The notes under the pieces were generated by a model. That model made no database searches, was not told the origin of the DNA, and was given only the letters and a program-made list of their open reading frames with translations. A program made the position numbers and the translations under genes. A stretch of 64,000 nt of DNA from Pantoea sp. 1.19 (GTDB taxonomy: Bacteria > Pseudomonadota > Gammaproteobacteria > Enterobacterales > Enterobacteriaceae), in NCBI RefSeq assembly GCF_001922585.1, contig NZ_MRBS01000005.1, forward strand, positions 1 through 64,000, written 5' to 3'. This document shows, one piece after another, positions 55,874 to 63,915 of the stretch. Positions within the stretch are counted from its first letter, which is position 1; every line of letters starts with the position of its first letter.

Positions 55874-58635
55874 TTATTTTTTTGTGGTGAGACGGCTAAA
55901 ACGTTCAGCTCATAAATCATAGTGGACTGCGGCGGAATATTAGGCGGATAACCTTTCTCTCCATATGCCAGCTCCGGAGGCACAACCATGGTCAGCGTGC
56001 CGTGATTTTGTAGTCGCTTAATCGCATCCTGAAACAGCGGCGGATATTCTGCCAGCGGCTGCGATAGCACGCGACGGCTGGCCTGCATATCGCGAATCAC
56101 TTTACCGTTCACCAGTGACTCTTTGAGGGTGATGTCCACCACCGTTTTGGCGGTGATTTTGCCGCTGCCCTGGCGAAGAATTTTGTACCAGTAGCCAATG
56201 GGAGACTGTTTGACACCGGCCTCTTTTTTAAAGCGCGCGATGAAATTTTTGCCCGCCTGCTCTTCTTTTGAAATGGCCCTGGTCACCGCCTGAGTGATCC
56301 CGGCTTCAGCCTGCTGCATGACCTGCTTAAACTCACTGGCGGTCAGACGCGGTTTGTCAGCGAGCGCATCGATTACGCCGTTCATCAGGGCTGCATTATC
56401 GGTTTTCTCACCAATCTGCGCGTTGGCATCGCGGAGCTGCAAAATTTCGTGGCCCAGTGAATAGCCAATCGCGTAGCTCTTTTTCACCAGTGGTTGCTTT
56501 AATCGGGCCTCCTGAAGCGCGGGCAGTCGCGACGAGGAACCACTGCCGGCGACGTCCGCCGGCTGTTTTTTCAGCGCGTCGTTCAGACGGGCCACGCTGG
56601 CCTCCAGCTGCGCTTTTTGCTCACTGGCCTGCTGCTGTGCGGCAGTTAGCGCGGCGACTTGCGCCTCGAGCTGCTGTTTCTCTTTGGCGTGCTGCTGGAT
56701 CGCCTGAGGTTCGCTCAATTGTTTTTGCCGCTGCGCGGTGTTCAGCGCGGCAAGCTGCGTCTCCAGCTGCTGTTTCTCCTTTGCAGCCTGTTGTTGAGCG
56801 CGCTGCAGCGTAGCGATCTGCTGGTCTCGCTGCTGCTGTGCTTCAACGGCCTGCTGCTGCGCGGTGGTCAGCGCGGCAAGCTGCGTCTCCAGCTGCTGTT
56901 TCTCCTTCGCGGCCTGTTGTTGAGCGCGCTGCAGCGTGGCGATCTGCTGGTCTCGCTGCCGCTGTGCTTCAACGGCCTGCTGCTGTGTGGCGGTCAGCAG
57001 TGCGAGTTTCGCCGCTAACTGCTGTGTTTCCTCAACGGCTTTCTGCTGCGCCGCCTGGCGTTCGCTCAGCTGACCCTGTTGCTGCCGGGTATCGGCGGTC
57101 AACGCGTTAATCTGCGCCGTCAGCTGCTGCTTCTCTTTAGTGGCTTGCTGCTGTGCCGTCTGCAGGGTGACAATTTGTCGATCTCGCTGTTGCTGTGCTT
57201 CTACGTCCTGCTGCCGGACAGCCGTTAATTGCGTAATTTTTTCCTCTAACCGCTGCTTTTCTTTGTCGCTTTGCTGCTGCGCCTGCTGCAGCAAAGCGAT
57301 CTGCGCCACCAACTGCTGCCTGTCGCCGCCAACGTGCTGCACCGCCGCCTGCAGTTCGGCAAGCTGTGCGGCCAGCTGTTGTTTCTCGGCGAGATTTTTT
57401 TGCTGCTCGGCGGTAAGCCGGGCAATCTGCGTCATCACGTGCTGCTGCTGACTGTCGCTTTTCTGTCGCTCGGTGCTCAGTTGTGCAATCTGCTGACTGA
57501 GGCGCTGATTGTCGGTTGCGGCGCGCTGTTGTTCGCCTTTCAGGGTCTCCAGCGAGCGCTCAAGCTGCTGCTTATCCTGCTGCAGTTTCTGTCGGTCTGC
57601 CAGCAGCCCGGCGATCTGCTCTGACTGCGGCGTTTCGCCGGCCGCGGCCGCAGTGGCTTCCGCGAGCTGTTTTTCAAGGGTCTGTTTTTGCTGCTGAACG
57701 GTATTCAGCTGGGCGGTCATGTGCAGCAGTTGAACGTCCCGCGACATCTGCGCTGCCAGCGCCTGTTTCTGCCCGGCCTGCAGTGTGGCGTCGTCGGCCT
57801 CGAGCTGCTGACGCGATGCAACGGCCCGATCCCGTGCGGCCGTGAGCGCCGCCAGTTGATCGGTCAGGCGACGGTTTTCCTCTTCCTGTCGTTGCTGTTG
57901 CTGAGTCGTTTGGCGCTGATGAGCCTGCAGGCGGGCCAGTTCGGCATCCTGAGTACGACGTTCGGCCGCAGCCAGCGCCTGCTGTTTTTCCAGCGCGGCG
58001 TTTCTCGCTTCGGCCTCGCGCAGTTGGTGCTGCAGCGTCGCCAGCTTCTGCGCGAGCGCGCGGCGGCCCTCAGCAGAAGCCACGGTGGTGTGCTGTTCCA
58101 GTTCGCTGATGCGCTGCTGCAGCGCCGCTATCTGCTGCTGATAGCGGTTGATGCTGTGCTGCGCCTGCGTCAGCAGCAGGGCGGCGCTTTTGGGTGCCAG
58201 GCGCTGCCACAGCGAGTGCAGCATGTTCCCGCCGTTTAGCTTCAGCGTGGGTGCGGTAGCGGCGGGTGACGGAGCGGACGGCGGAGCAGCAACCGCTGCC
58301 GCTTTGGCCTGACGCAGCGCCTTTTCCAGCGCGCGGTTACGCGCGCTCAGCGAAGCGATCAGTTCACGGCTGTTCGGTGAGGATCGGGAGGCCGCGATTG
58401 CCGCCGCCAGCGGTTTTTTGGGCGTGCCCGGCGCGGCAGGATGCGCAGAGACAGAAGTAGGCAGCGGTGCTAACGGGGGCGTTGTTGCGTGCTGCTGCTG
58501 ATACTCTTCGGCAAAGTCCAGCACCGCCTGGGCGGCAGTAGCCGGCGGCGATTCCGCGTGCGCTGGCGCAAGAGTGGAACTCAGCAGGGTGCTGGCGATT
58601 AGCCAGTCACGGCGGGAAGAGAAGGGTGGACGCAT
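55870..58635 (-). CDS. exported coiled-coil protein with C-terminal FKBP-type domain
   Basis: A 921-aa protein. The N-terminal signal has twin arginines (SSRRDWLIASTLLSSTL, cleavage near AHA, residue 27), so Tat export is possible. Residues about 28-150 are Pro/Ala-rich. Residues about 155-690 form one very long Gln/Ala/Leu/Lys coiled coil, including two near-identical 42-residue repeats (about 548-631). The C-terminus has an FKBP N-terminal (Mip/FkpA-like) domain (about 720-815, SYAIGYSLGHEI) and an FKBP fold (about 816-915, ELAYGEKGYPPNIPPQSTMIYELNVL). The usual FD catalytic pair reads IRD, and the position of the active-site Trp is unclear, so isomerase activity is doubtful. FKBP-type relatives of this kind are usually 200-270 aa. 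Its ATG overlaps the stop of the lipoprotein gene by one base. Confidence 0.83.
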   Translation of the reverse strand: MRPPFSSRRDWLIASTLLSSTLAPAHAESPPATAAQAVLDFAEEYQQQHATTPPLAPLPTSVSAHPAAPGTPKKPLAAAIAASRSSPNSRELIASLSARNRALEKALRQAKAAAVAAPPSAPSPAATAPTLKLNGGNMLHSLWQRLAPKSAALLLTQAQHSINRYQQQIAALQQRISELEQHTTVASAEGRRALAQKLATLQHQLREAEARNAALEKQQALAAAERRTQDAELARLQAHQRQTTQQQQRQEEENRRLTDQLAALTAARDRAVASRQQLEADDATLQAGQKQALAAQMSRDVQLLHMTAQLNTVQQQKQTLEKQLAEATAAAAGETPQSEQIAGLLADRQKLQQDKQQLERSLETLKGEQQRAATDNQRLSQQIAQLSTERQKSDSQQQHVMTQIARLTAEQQKNLAEKQQLAAQLAELQAAVQHVGGDRQQLVAQIALLQQAQQQSDKEKQRLEEKITQLTAVRQQDVEAQQQRDRQIVTLQTAQQQATKEKQQLTAQINALTADTRQQQGQLSERQAAQQKAVEETQQLAAKLALLTATQQQAVEAQRQRDQQIATLQRAQQQAAKEKQQLETQLAALTTAQQQAVEAQQQRDQQIATLQRAQQQAAKEKQQLETQLAALNTAQRQKQLSEPQAIQQHAKEKQQLEAQVAALTAAQQQASEQKAQLEASVARLNDALKKQPADVAGSGSSSRLPALQEARLKQPLVKKSYAIGYSLGHEILQLRDANAQIGEKTDNAALMNGVIDALADKPRLTASEFKQVMQQAEAGITQAVTRAISKEEQAGKNFIARFKKEAGVKQSPIGYWYKILRQGSGKITAKTVVDITLKESLVNGKVIRDMQASRRVLSQPLAEYPPLFQDAIKRLQNHGTLTMVVPPELAYGEKGYPPNIPPQSTMIYELNVLAVSPQKNK
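56743..56994 (-). repeat. tandem 126-bp repeats inside the coiled-coil gene
   Basis: Two adjacent 126-bp units (56743-56868 and 56869-56994) are almost identical. Each encodes 42 residues, exactly six heptads, so copy-number changes would keep both the reading frame and the coiled-coil phase. More diverged copies appear on either side. Confidence 0.85.
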
Positions 58636-59012
58636 TACTCAGCGTTTCCTTTTTTAGACAATCCCAGCAGCAGCGTCTGGTTGATGTCTGCACAAAGCAG
58701 ATTGACCCGGTACAGATAGAGCGCATCGACCGTTTCCTGGGTCCCGTTGGTGACGCCGGTACGCAGCTGTTTATACTGTGCGGCGTTACGCATCAGGCCG
58801 GCGAAGCTTTTTTGCAATGGACCGAACTGCTCAGGCGCCACCTGCTTGATCGCATCCAGCTGCGCTTTGCACAGCTGCAGATCGGTGCGGGTTTTGCTGC
58901 CGGCCAGCCCTGTTTCATCGCGGCTCAGGCAGCCGGTGAGCATCGTTAACGCCGCGGCCAGTAACAGTGACGCGGAGACCCGCGATGGCGCGGAAAAAAA
59001 ACAGCTAGTCAT
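58635..59012 (-). CDS. small lipoprotein of unknown family
   Basis: A 125-aa protein with a signal peptide and lipobox (LTMLTGC, Cys near residue 28). The mature part has two spaced cysteines (LQLCKAQL and NLLCADIN) and helical character. Ser/Leu after the Cys (CLSRD) suggests outer-membrane sorting, since no Asp is at +2. The TAA stop overlaps the coiled-coil gene's ATG (TAATG), so the two are translationally coupled and may work as an envelope pair. I do not recognise the family. Confidence 0.78.
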   Translation of the reverse strand: MTSCFFSAPSRVSASLLLAAALTMLTGCLSRDETGLAGSKTRTDLQLCKAQLDAIKQVAPEQFGPLQKSFAGLMRNAAQYKQLRTGVTNGTQETVDALYLYRVNLLCADINQTLLLGLSKKGNAE

Positions 59013-59058
59013 AGATACGGTCCATAATCAACATGCTTACGGCGCAGGCTGCGGGTTA

Positions 59059-59628
59059 TTAATGAAAGAAGTCACGCTGTTTCAGCAGCCAGTAATTAAA
59101 GTCAGGGCGACGGCCGATACTGAGCTTGGCCATAATATTGCGTTTGTGTGAGCTGACGGTTTTTTCGCTAATGCGTAAACAACGCGCCACGGCGGCATTA
59201 TTCAGTCCGCGCGCCAGATAGCGCAGGGTCTCTATCTCTCGCAGCGTCAGCGGTGCGTGGCTCTCCTCTGCGTCGGGCGGCGGTGCCAGACTGGTCAGGC
59301 GGCAGTGCGGTATGACGTCCAGTAGCCGCCGCTGCAGCTCGGCCAACGGCAGCGTGCGCAACAGCGTGCTGGCTGCGGCCCTCGCTCCGGGCGCATTCTG
59401 CAGAATAAACACCGGTCCCAGGCGCCGCAGGGTGGTTAGCACGCTGCCGTGGCTGGCGGCGGCTCGATGGGCGATGAAACTCAGACCGATATTTTTCCCA
59501 CCCACGTCGTGAGTAAATTGTGTAAAAATACCCCGCTGGTTAAAGAAGTGCGTTAAAAAATCCATTAAACCTTCACGATAAAATCGATCTTCATCCTGTA
59601 AATAAATCACAATGCGGCGCGCTTCCAT
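59059..59628 (-). CDS. LuxR-type regulator with degenerate receiver
   Basis: A 189-aa regulator. The C-terminal GerE/LuxR HTH is clear (about 128-185, LTLREIETLRYLARGLNNAAVARCLRISEKTVSSHKRNIMAKL). The N-terminal 110 residues are receiver-like (IVIYLQDEDRFYREGL resembles the acidic pair region), but I see no phospho-acceptor Asp at the usual place. It is probably a phosphorylation-independent or auxiliary regulator, like those acting with RcsB. It is the first gene of the operon with the lipoprotein and FKBP genes (46-base gap). Confidence 0.8.
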   Translation of the reverse strand: MEARRIVIYLQDEDRFYREGLMDFLTHFFNQRGIFTQFTHDVGGKNIGLSFIAHRAAASHGSVLTTLRRLGPVFILQNAPGARAAASTLLRTLPLAELQRRLLDVIPHCRLTSLAPPPDAEESHAPLTLREIETLRYLARGLNNAAVARCLRISEKTVSSHKRNIMAKLSIGRRPDFNYWLLKQRDFFH

Positions 59629-59724
59629 GGCGAATCCTTACCGTGTTTTTATGCGAAATGATACTAGCGGGCAGTCAGCTTGACCGGTGGAGAGGAGATT
59701 CTAGCGGTAGAACGGCGGGGTAAA

Positions 59725-59751
59725 TATAGCATGATCGGCTATCATGCTATA
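59725..59751. repeat. perfect inverted repeat between mtlR and the luxR-like gene
   Basis: TATAGCATGAT-CGGCT-ATCATGCTATA has 11-bp perfect arms. It lies about 97 bases upstream of the LuxR-like start and about 70 bases after mtlR. On the minus strand, that of mtlR and the LuxR-like gene, a TATTTA tract follows. It may be an operator or an mtlR transcript end. A GATC is in the left arm/loop junction. Confidence 0.6.
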
Positions 59752-59822
59752 TTCGATATATTTTTATATTTAGTTATCTTGGGCGATATAAAGTATCGCT
59801 AATTTAAAATATATCCCTTTAC

Positions 59823-60458
59823 TTATTGTGACGTGGATTTCCGAAAGGCGGGTTTCAGGCTGATCCCGGCAATCAGGTCGGTCAGCGACAGCACCAGCGT
59901 GGAGCGTACCATCTGCGTGTAGCGCTGTTGCTGCATGGCGCGCAGTGCCGCATCGTCGCTAATATCGTGTGGGCGGGGAGGGAAAGCGCTGACGCAGTGG
60001 AGTTCACTCAAGGGGCCGAGGATTTCATCGTCGGTAAAGCGGTAGTCACCGGGATCGTCGTTGAGCGCTTCGCGCAGCGCTAACAGCAGTTCGGCGTCTT
60101 CATACTCCTGGCGGGCGATCACGCCGAGGCCGTATATTAGCTTCAGGCGCACGGTCAACTCGCCGAGCGGACCGTCCCCGAGCAGCAGCGGCTCAACGGC
60201 GTATTTGACGGCATAATCGTCTTTGCGAAACACCTGCAGTACCAGAATATTGACCGCTTCTGCCAGCAGGTCTACCGTGGCCACTAAAAATGCACGCACC
60301 GTCCTGCCGGTATTCAGACGCTCCAGTACCCGATTTTCAAACGCCCGTGTGTCTTCCATGGTTGCCTGCTGCGCTGTCGACATGTTGCCTGCGGGCACGC
60401 CGAACGCGTGCCCGTGTTGCTGACTGCCTGCTGATGCTGTGGAAAGTCGCGCGCGCAT
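59823..60458 (-). CDS. mtlR: mannitol operon repressor MtlR
   Basis: Represses the mannitol operon in E. coli, though it lacks a typical DNA-binding domain. The product shows the strongly conserved core ENRVLERLNTGRTVRAFLV, LQVFRKDDYAVKYAVEPLL and TDDEILGPLSELHCV. The 211-aa frame starts at an ATG that overlaps the mtlD stop (TAATG). An ATG at 60383 (MSTAQQATMEDT) with AGG upstream would give 186 aa and is a fair alternative; E. coli MtlR is 195 aa. Confidence 0.93.
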   Translation of the reverse strand: MRARLSTASAGSQQHGHAFGVPAGNMSTAQQATMEDTRAFENRVLERLNTGRTVRAFLVATVDLLAEAVNILVLQVFRKDDYAVKYAVEPLLLGDGPLGELTVRLKLIYGLGVIARQEYEDAELLLALREALNDDPGDYRFTDDEILGPLSELHCVSAFPPRPHDISDDAALRAMQQQRYTQMVRSTLVLSLTDLIAGISLKPAFRKSTSQ

Positions 60459-61606
60459 TATGACATGGCGTTGTAGGCCTGTACCACTTCGGCGATGACC
60501 TCACTCTCCGGCGCCAGCCCGCTTATCTGCGCCAGTGCATGCCGGGCGCCCTGGCGGGCAATCAGCGCCTGCAGTTCCTGTGCCTGCGGATCGGCATCGC
60601 TGCGATAGTGCATCGCGGCGGCAATGCCCTGCACCAGACCGGCATGGGGCAAACCGAATTCCAGCGTGCCCCGCAGCGGTTTGATCAGTCGATCCTCCGG
60701 GCTGAGTTTGCGCAGCGGCTGGCGGCCAACGCGTTCCACATCATCCTGCAAATAGGGATTCTCAAAGCGGGTAATAATTTTGCGGATGTAGCTGCCGTGC
60801 TGCTCGACATCGAAACCGTGGCGGGCGATCAGCACGTCTCCACTTTCGGTCATGGCGCTTCTCACCACGGCGCGAATGGCCGGATCGAGAATGGCTTCGC
60901 GGATGGTCGCGTGTCCGGCCAGTTTCCCCAGGTAGGCGGCAATCACGTGCCCGGTGTTCAGGGTAAACAGCTTACGCTCAACGAAGGCCATCAGGTTGTC
61001 GGTCAACTCCATGCCGGCAATCTGCGGCGGCGGGCCGACAAACTGCGTTTGATCAACAATCCATTCGCTGAAGGTTTCCACCGTCACCGCCAGCGGATCG
61101 GGCTCGCCGACCGCCGACGGTGGCACAATACGATCTACCGCCGAATCGACGAAGCCGACGTGCTGCTCAACCCAGTCGCGATCGGCCGCGCTCAGCGCCT
61201 GCATCACGTGGTCTTTTAACTGACTGGTACCGCGCACCATATTTTCACAGGCAATGATATTCAGCGGTCGCACTGTGCCGTTGGCGCGACGCTGGCTCAG
61301 GCCGTGCGCAACGCTGGCGGCGATGCGTGGCAGAATCTGCGGACCGACGGCGGTGGTAAGCAGATCGACCTCGGCAATCAGCGGCACGATGGCTTCGCTA
61401 CTGCTGTTCACCGCGCTCACACCGCGTACTTGTTCGACGCTGCTCTGTTCGCCAACGACGCTAACGGGATAGCCGCCGCGAGCGTTAAGGGCATCCAGAA
61501 TCGCCGGATTCACATCGGCGAACACCAGTTCAATCCCCGCATCGGCCAGCAGCTTGCCGATAAATCCGCGGCCAATATTGCCTGCGCCAAAGTGTAATGC
61601 TTTCAT
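60458..61606 (-). CDS. mtlD: mannitol-1-phosphate 5-dehydrogenase
   Basis: Oxidises mannitol-1-phosphate to fructose-6-phosphate with NAD. The 382-aa protein equals E. coli MtlD. It starts [20 protein letters not shown] (Rossmann motif GAGNIGRG), has the catalytic region with Lys and His ([18 protein letters not shown], about 208-225), and matches along its length. The ATG at 61606 has GAGG upstream; an open frame extends 20 codons further. It lies 66 bases after mtlA, a gap with a GGGTC…GACCC hairpin. Confidence 0.97.
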   Translation of the reverse strand: MKALHFGAGNIGRGFIGKLLADAGIELVFADVNPAILDALNARGGYPVSVVGEQSSVEQVRGVSAVNSSSEAIVPLIAEVDLLTTAVGPQILPRIAASVAHGLSQRRANGTVRPLNIIACENMVRGTSQLKDHVMQALSAADRDWVEQHVGFVDSAVDRIVPPSAVGEPDPLAVTVETFSEWIVDQTQFVGPPPQIAGMELTDNLMAFVERKLFTLNTGHVIAAYLGKLAGHATIREAILDPAIRAVVRSAMTESGDVLIARHGFDVEQHGSYIRKIITRFENPYLQDDVERVGRQPLRKLSPEDRLIKPLRGTLEFGLPHAGLVQGIAAAMHYRSDADPQAQELQALIARQGARHALAQISGLAPESEVIAEVVQAYNAMS

Positions 61607-61672
61607 GCTTTTTCCTCTGCAGGAGCCGACTCCTGAATAGAAAGGGGTCAGGCTGGCCCGACCCAACTACGA

Positions 61673-63598
61673 TCAGGCCGGTGAATGGCCGTTCAGCAGG
61701 CGAAGCACCTGCTGTACGTCGTCAGTATTGGCCAGCGTTTCAATGACGCTATCATCATCCAGCGCATTGGTCAGGCTGGTAATCACCTGAATGTGCTCAT
61801 TGTTCCGTGCCGCGATGCCGATTACCAGCCGGGCAATGTCGTCCTCTTCGTCGCCAAAGCGGACGCCGTGGGGATACTGGCAAAAGACCACCCCGGTTTT
61901 CAGCACGCGATCTTTGGCTTCCACAGTACCGTGCGGTACGGCGATTGACTCACCGAGATAGGTCGGCGTCAGCTGCTCGCGCGCCAGCATGGCGTCAACG
62001 TATTCCGGCTGTACATAGCCGCCTTTGACCAGCTGCTCTCCGGCAAAGCGAATGGCGTCTTCTTTATTACTGGCGGTCAGCCCGAGGAAAACGTTGCCGG
62101 CACCCAGGGTAAACAGCTGCGGTTGCGGTGCGTCAAAGCTGTCACCCAGCGTCTCCTCAACTTTTACGCGATGGGCGTCGCTGCGGCTGGCGTGTACCAG
62201 GCGGGCCGTTAAATCGGTGTAGAGCCCGCTGTCGAGGAAATTAGACAGCGAGATATGCTGCGCCTGCGGCACCTGGCGCATCGCCCGCTCGGTCAAATCG
62301 CGGTGGGTGATGACGATGTCAACATCGCCGGGCAGGGCGTTGATGGCGCTGTTAGTCACCGAAATATGGCTGAGCCCGGCGTCCTGTACCTTTTTACGCA
62401 GCACGCCTGCTCCCATCGCGCTGGAGCCCATGCCCGCATCGCAGGCTACGATGATGTTGCGCACGTGGCTGAGATCGCCATGCAGGTCGTTCACCGCGAC
62501 GGCGCCACTCCCCTGGCCTTTTGACGCGGCCTTCATCTCCTGCATCCGGCGCGTGGCGGCGTTAATGTCGTCATCCTCTTTTACCTTGCTGGTTTTCAGC
62601 AAAATGGCGCTGACCACAAATGAGACCGCAAAGGCCGCCGCAATTGCCGCGATATTGGCGAAGTACGCGCCTTTCGGCGTCATCGCCAGTACGGCCAGGA
62701 TCGATCCGGGCGACGCCGGGGACACCAGCCCGCCATTCAGCATGGTGAGGGTGAACACCCCGGTCATCCCGCCAAGGATAACCGCCAGCAACAGGCGCGG
62801 TGCCATCAGCACGTACGGAAAGTAAATTTCGTGAATCCCGCCGAAGAAATGGATGATCGCTGCACCGCCGGCAGACTGACGGGCGCTGCCGCGGCCAACC
62901 AGCATGTAGGCGACCAGCACGCCGAGGCCGGGGCCGGGGTTTGCTTCGATCAGGAAAAAGATGGATTTTCCGGATTCGCTGGCCTGCTGGATACCCAGCG
63001 GTGAGAAAATACCGTGGTTAATGGCGTTGTTCAGGAACAGGATTTTTGCCGGTTCAACGAAAATCGAGGTCAGCGGCAGCAGGTTATGCTGCACCATCAA
63101 ATTGACTCCGGCAGCGAGTACGTGTGATAGCGCCTGTACCAGCGGTCCAATGCCGAGGAATGCTAATATCGCCAACAGCATGCCGATGATTCCGGCAGAA
63201 AAGTTATTAACCAGCATCTCAAAGCCGCTTTTCACTTTGCCGTCGACCAGCTGGTCAAAGCGTTTAATGGCCCAGCCGCCCAGCGGACCGGCGATCATCG
63301 CGCCAAGGAACATGGGCATGCTGGCCCCGACGATCACGCCCATGGTCGTGATTGCGCCGACGACGCCGCCGCGATCGCCTCCCACCAGTCGGCCACCGGT
63401 GAAGCCAATCAGCAGCGGCAGCAAATAGGTGATCATTGGGCCAACCAGCTTCGCCAGCGTTTCGTTGGGCAGCCAGCCGGTAGGAATAAACAGCGCGGTA
63501 ATGATCCCCCACGCGATAAACGCGCCGATGTTGGGCATCACCATATTACTGAGAAAGCGACCAAAGCTCTGCACTTTGACCTTTACGGATGAGGACAT
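61673..63598 (-). CDS. mtlA: mannitol-specific PTS enzyme IICBA
   Basis: Imports and phosphorylates mannitol. The 641-aa protein has the three domains in one chain, as in E. coli (637). EIIC is membrane-bound (about 1-340, with GGIHEIYFPYV). EIIB (about 375-470) has the phospho-Cys in VACDAGMGSSAMG. EIIA (about 500-641) has the phospho-His in SIAVPHGTVEAKDRVL. I start at MSSSVKVKVQSF; an ATG three codons upstream is possible. Expression should be CRP-dependent from the site-rich region to the right. Confidence 0.97.
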   Translation of the reverse strand: MSSSVKVKVQSFGRFLSNMVMPNIGAFIAWGIITALFIPTGWLPNETLAKLVGPMITYLLPLLIGFTGGRLVGGDRGGVVGAITTMGVIVGASMPMFLGAMIAGPLGGWAIKRFDQLVDGKVKSGFEMLVNNFSAGIIGMLLAILAFLGIGPLVQALSHVLAAGVNLMVQHNLLPLTSIFVEPAKILFLNNAINHGIFSPLGIQQASESGKSIFFLIEANPGPGLGVLVAYMLVGRGSARQSAGGAAIIHFFGGIHEIYFPYVLMAPRLLLAVILGGMTGVFTLTMLNGGLVSPASPGSILAVLAMTPKGAYFANIAAIAAAFAVSFVVSAILLKTSKVKEDDDINAATRRMQEMKAASKGQGSGAVAVNDLHGDLSHVRNIIVACDAGMGSSAMGAGVLRKKVQDAGLSHISVTNSAINALPGDVDIVITHRDLTERAMRQVPQAQHISLSNFLDSGLYTDLTARLVHASRSDAHRVKVEETLGDSFDAPQPQLFTLGAGNVFLGLTASNKEDAIRFAGEQLVKGGYVQPEYVDAMLAREQLTPTYLGESIAVPHGTVEAKDRVLKTGVVFCQYPHGVRFGDEEDDIARLVIGIAARNNEHIQVITSLTNALDDDSVIETLANTDDVQQVLRLLNGHSPA

Positions 63599-63738
63599 AT
63601 CACGCACCCCTATTGTTACGCGCCGGCAATAAGAAGCGCGTTAATTTTTTGTTTGAGAGGACGGAGGGAACCGTCAGATAACTGCCTGCACGCGGACTCT
63701 ACCACCAGTTTAGAACGCTGCGTAGCGCCGGGCCTGAT

Positions 63739-63754
63739 TGTGATTCAGATCACG
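63739..63754. promoter_or_regulatory. CRP site upstream of mtlA (1)
   Basis: TGTGATTCAGATCACG matches TGTGA-N6-TCACA at nine of ten positions. It is the CRP site nearest the mtlA start, 141 bases away. Confidence 0.78.
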
Positions 63755-63782
63755 TTTAATCGGGGGTAAGTGGGGGTTAATG

Positions 63783-63798
63783 GGTGATCCATGTCACA
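63783..63798. promoter_or_regulatory. CRP site upstream of mtlA (2)
   Basis: GGTGATCCATGTCACA matches the consensus at nine of ten positions, with its centre 44 bp from that of site 1. Confidence 0.72.
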
Positions 63799-63855
63799 TA
63801 AATGGGCGTAATGGCCTCCTTGCGGGTGAAGTAATCATCGCAAAGAGGCTATTTA

Positions 63856-63871
63856 TGTGATCGGCGTCACT
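63856..63871. promoter_or_regulatory. CRP site upstream of mtlA (3)
   Basis: TGTGATCGGCGTCACT matches the consensus at nine of ten positions. Confidence 0.75.
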
Positions 63872-63899
63872 ATTTTTACGAAGAGCTTTGTTTTTAAAA

Positions 63900-63915
63900 T
63901 GTGATGATAGTCACA
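63900..63915. promoter_or_regulatory. CRP site upstream of mtlA (4), perfect match
   Basis: TGTGATGATAGTCACA is a ten of ten match to TGTGA-N6-TCACA. Its centre is 44 bp from that of site 3, the same spacing as between sites 1 and 2. A further half-site (TCACA near 63952) lies to the right. E. coli mtl is known for about five CRP sites, so this array is typical. The rest of 63599-64000 holds no gene. Confidence 0.88.

Noticed and set aside
56743-56994. CRISPR-like repeats
   Set aside because: The repeats are 126 bp, directly adjacent without spacers, and lie in frame inside a coiled-coil gene.
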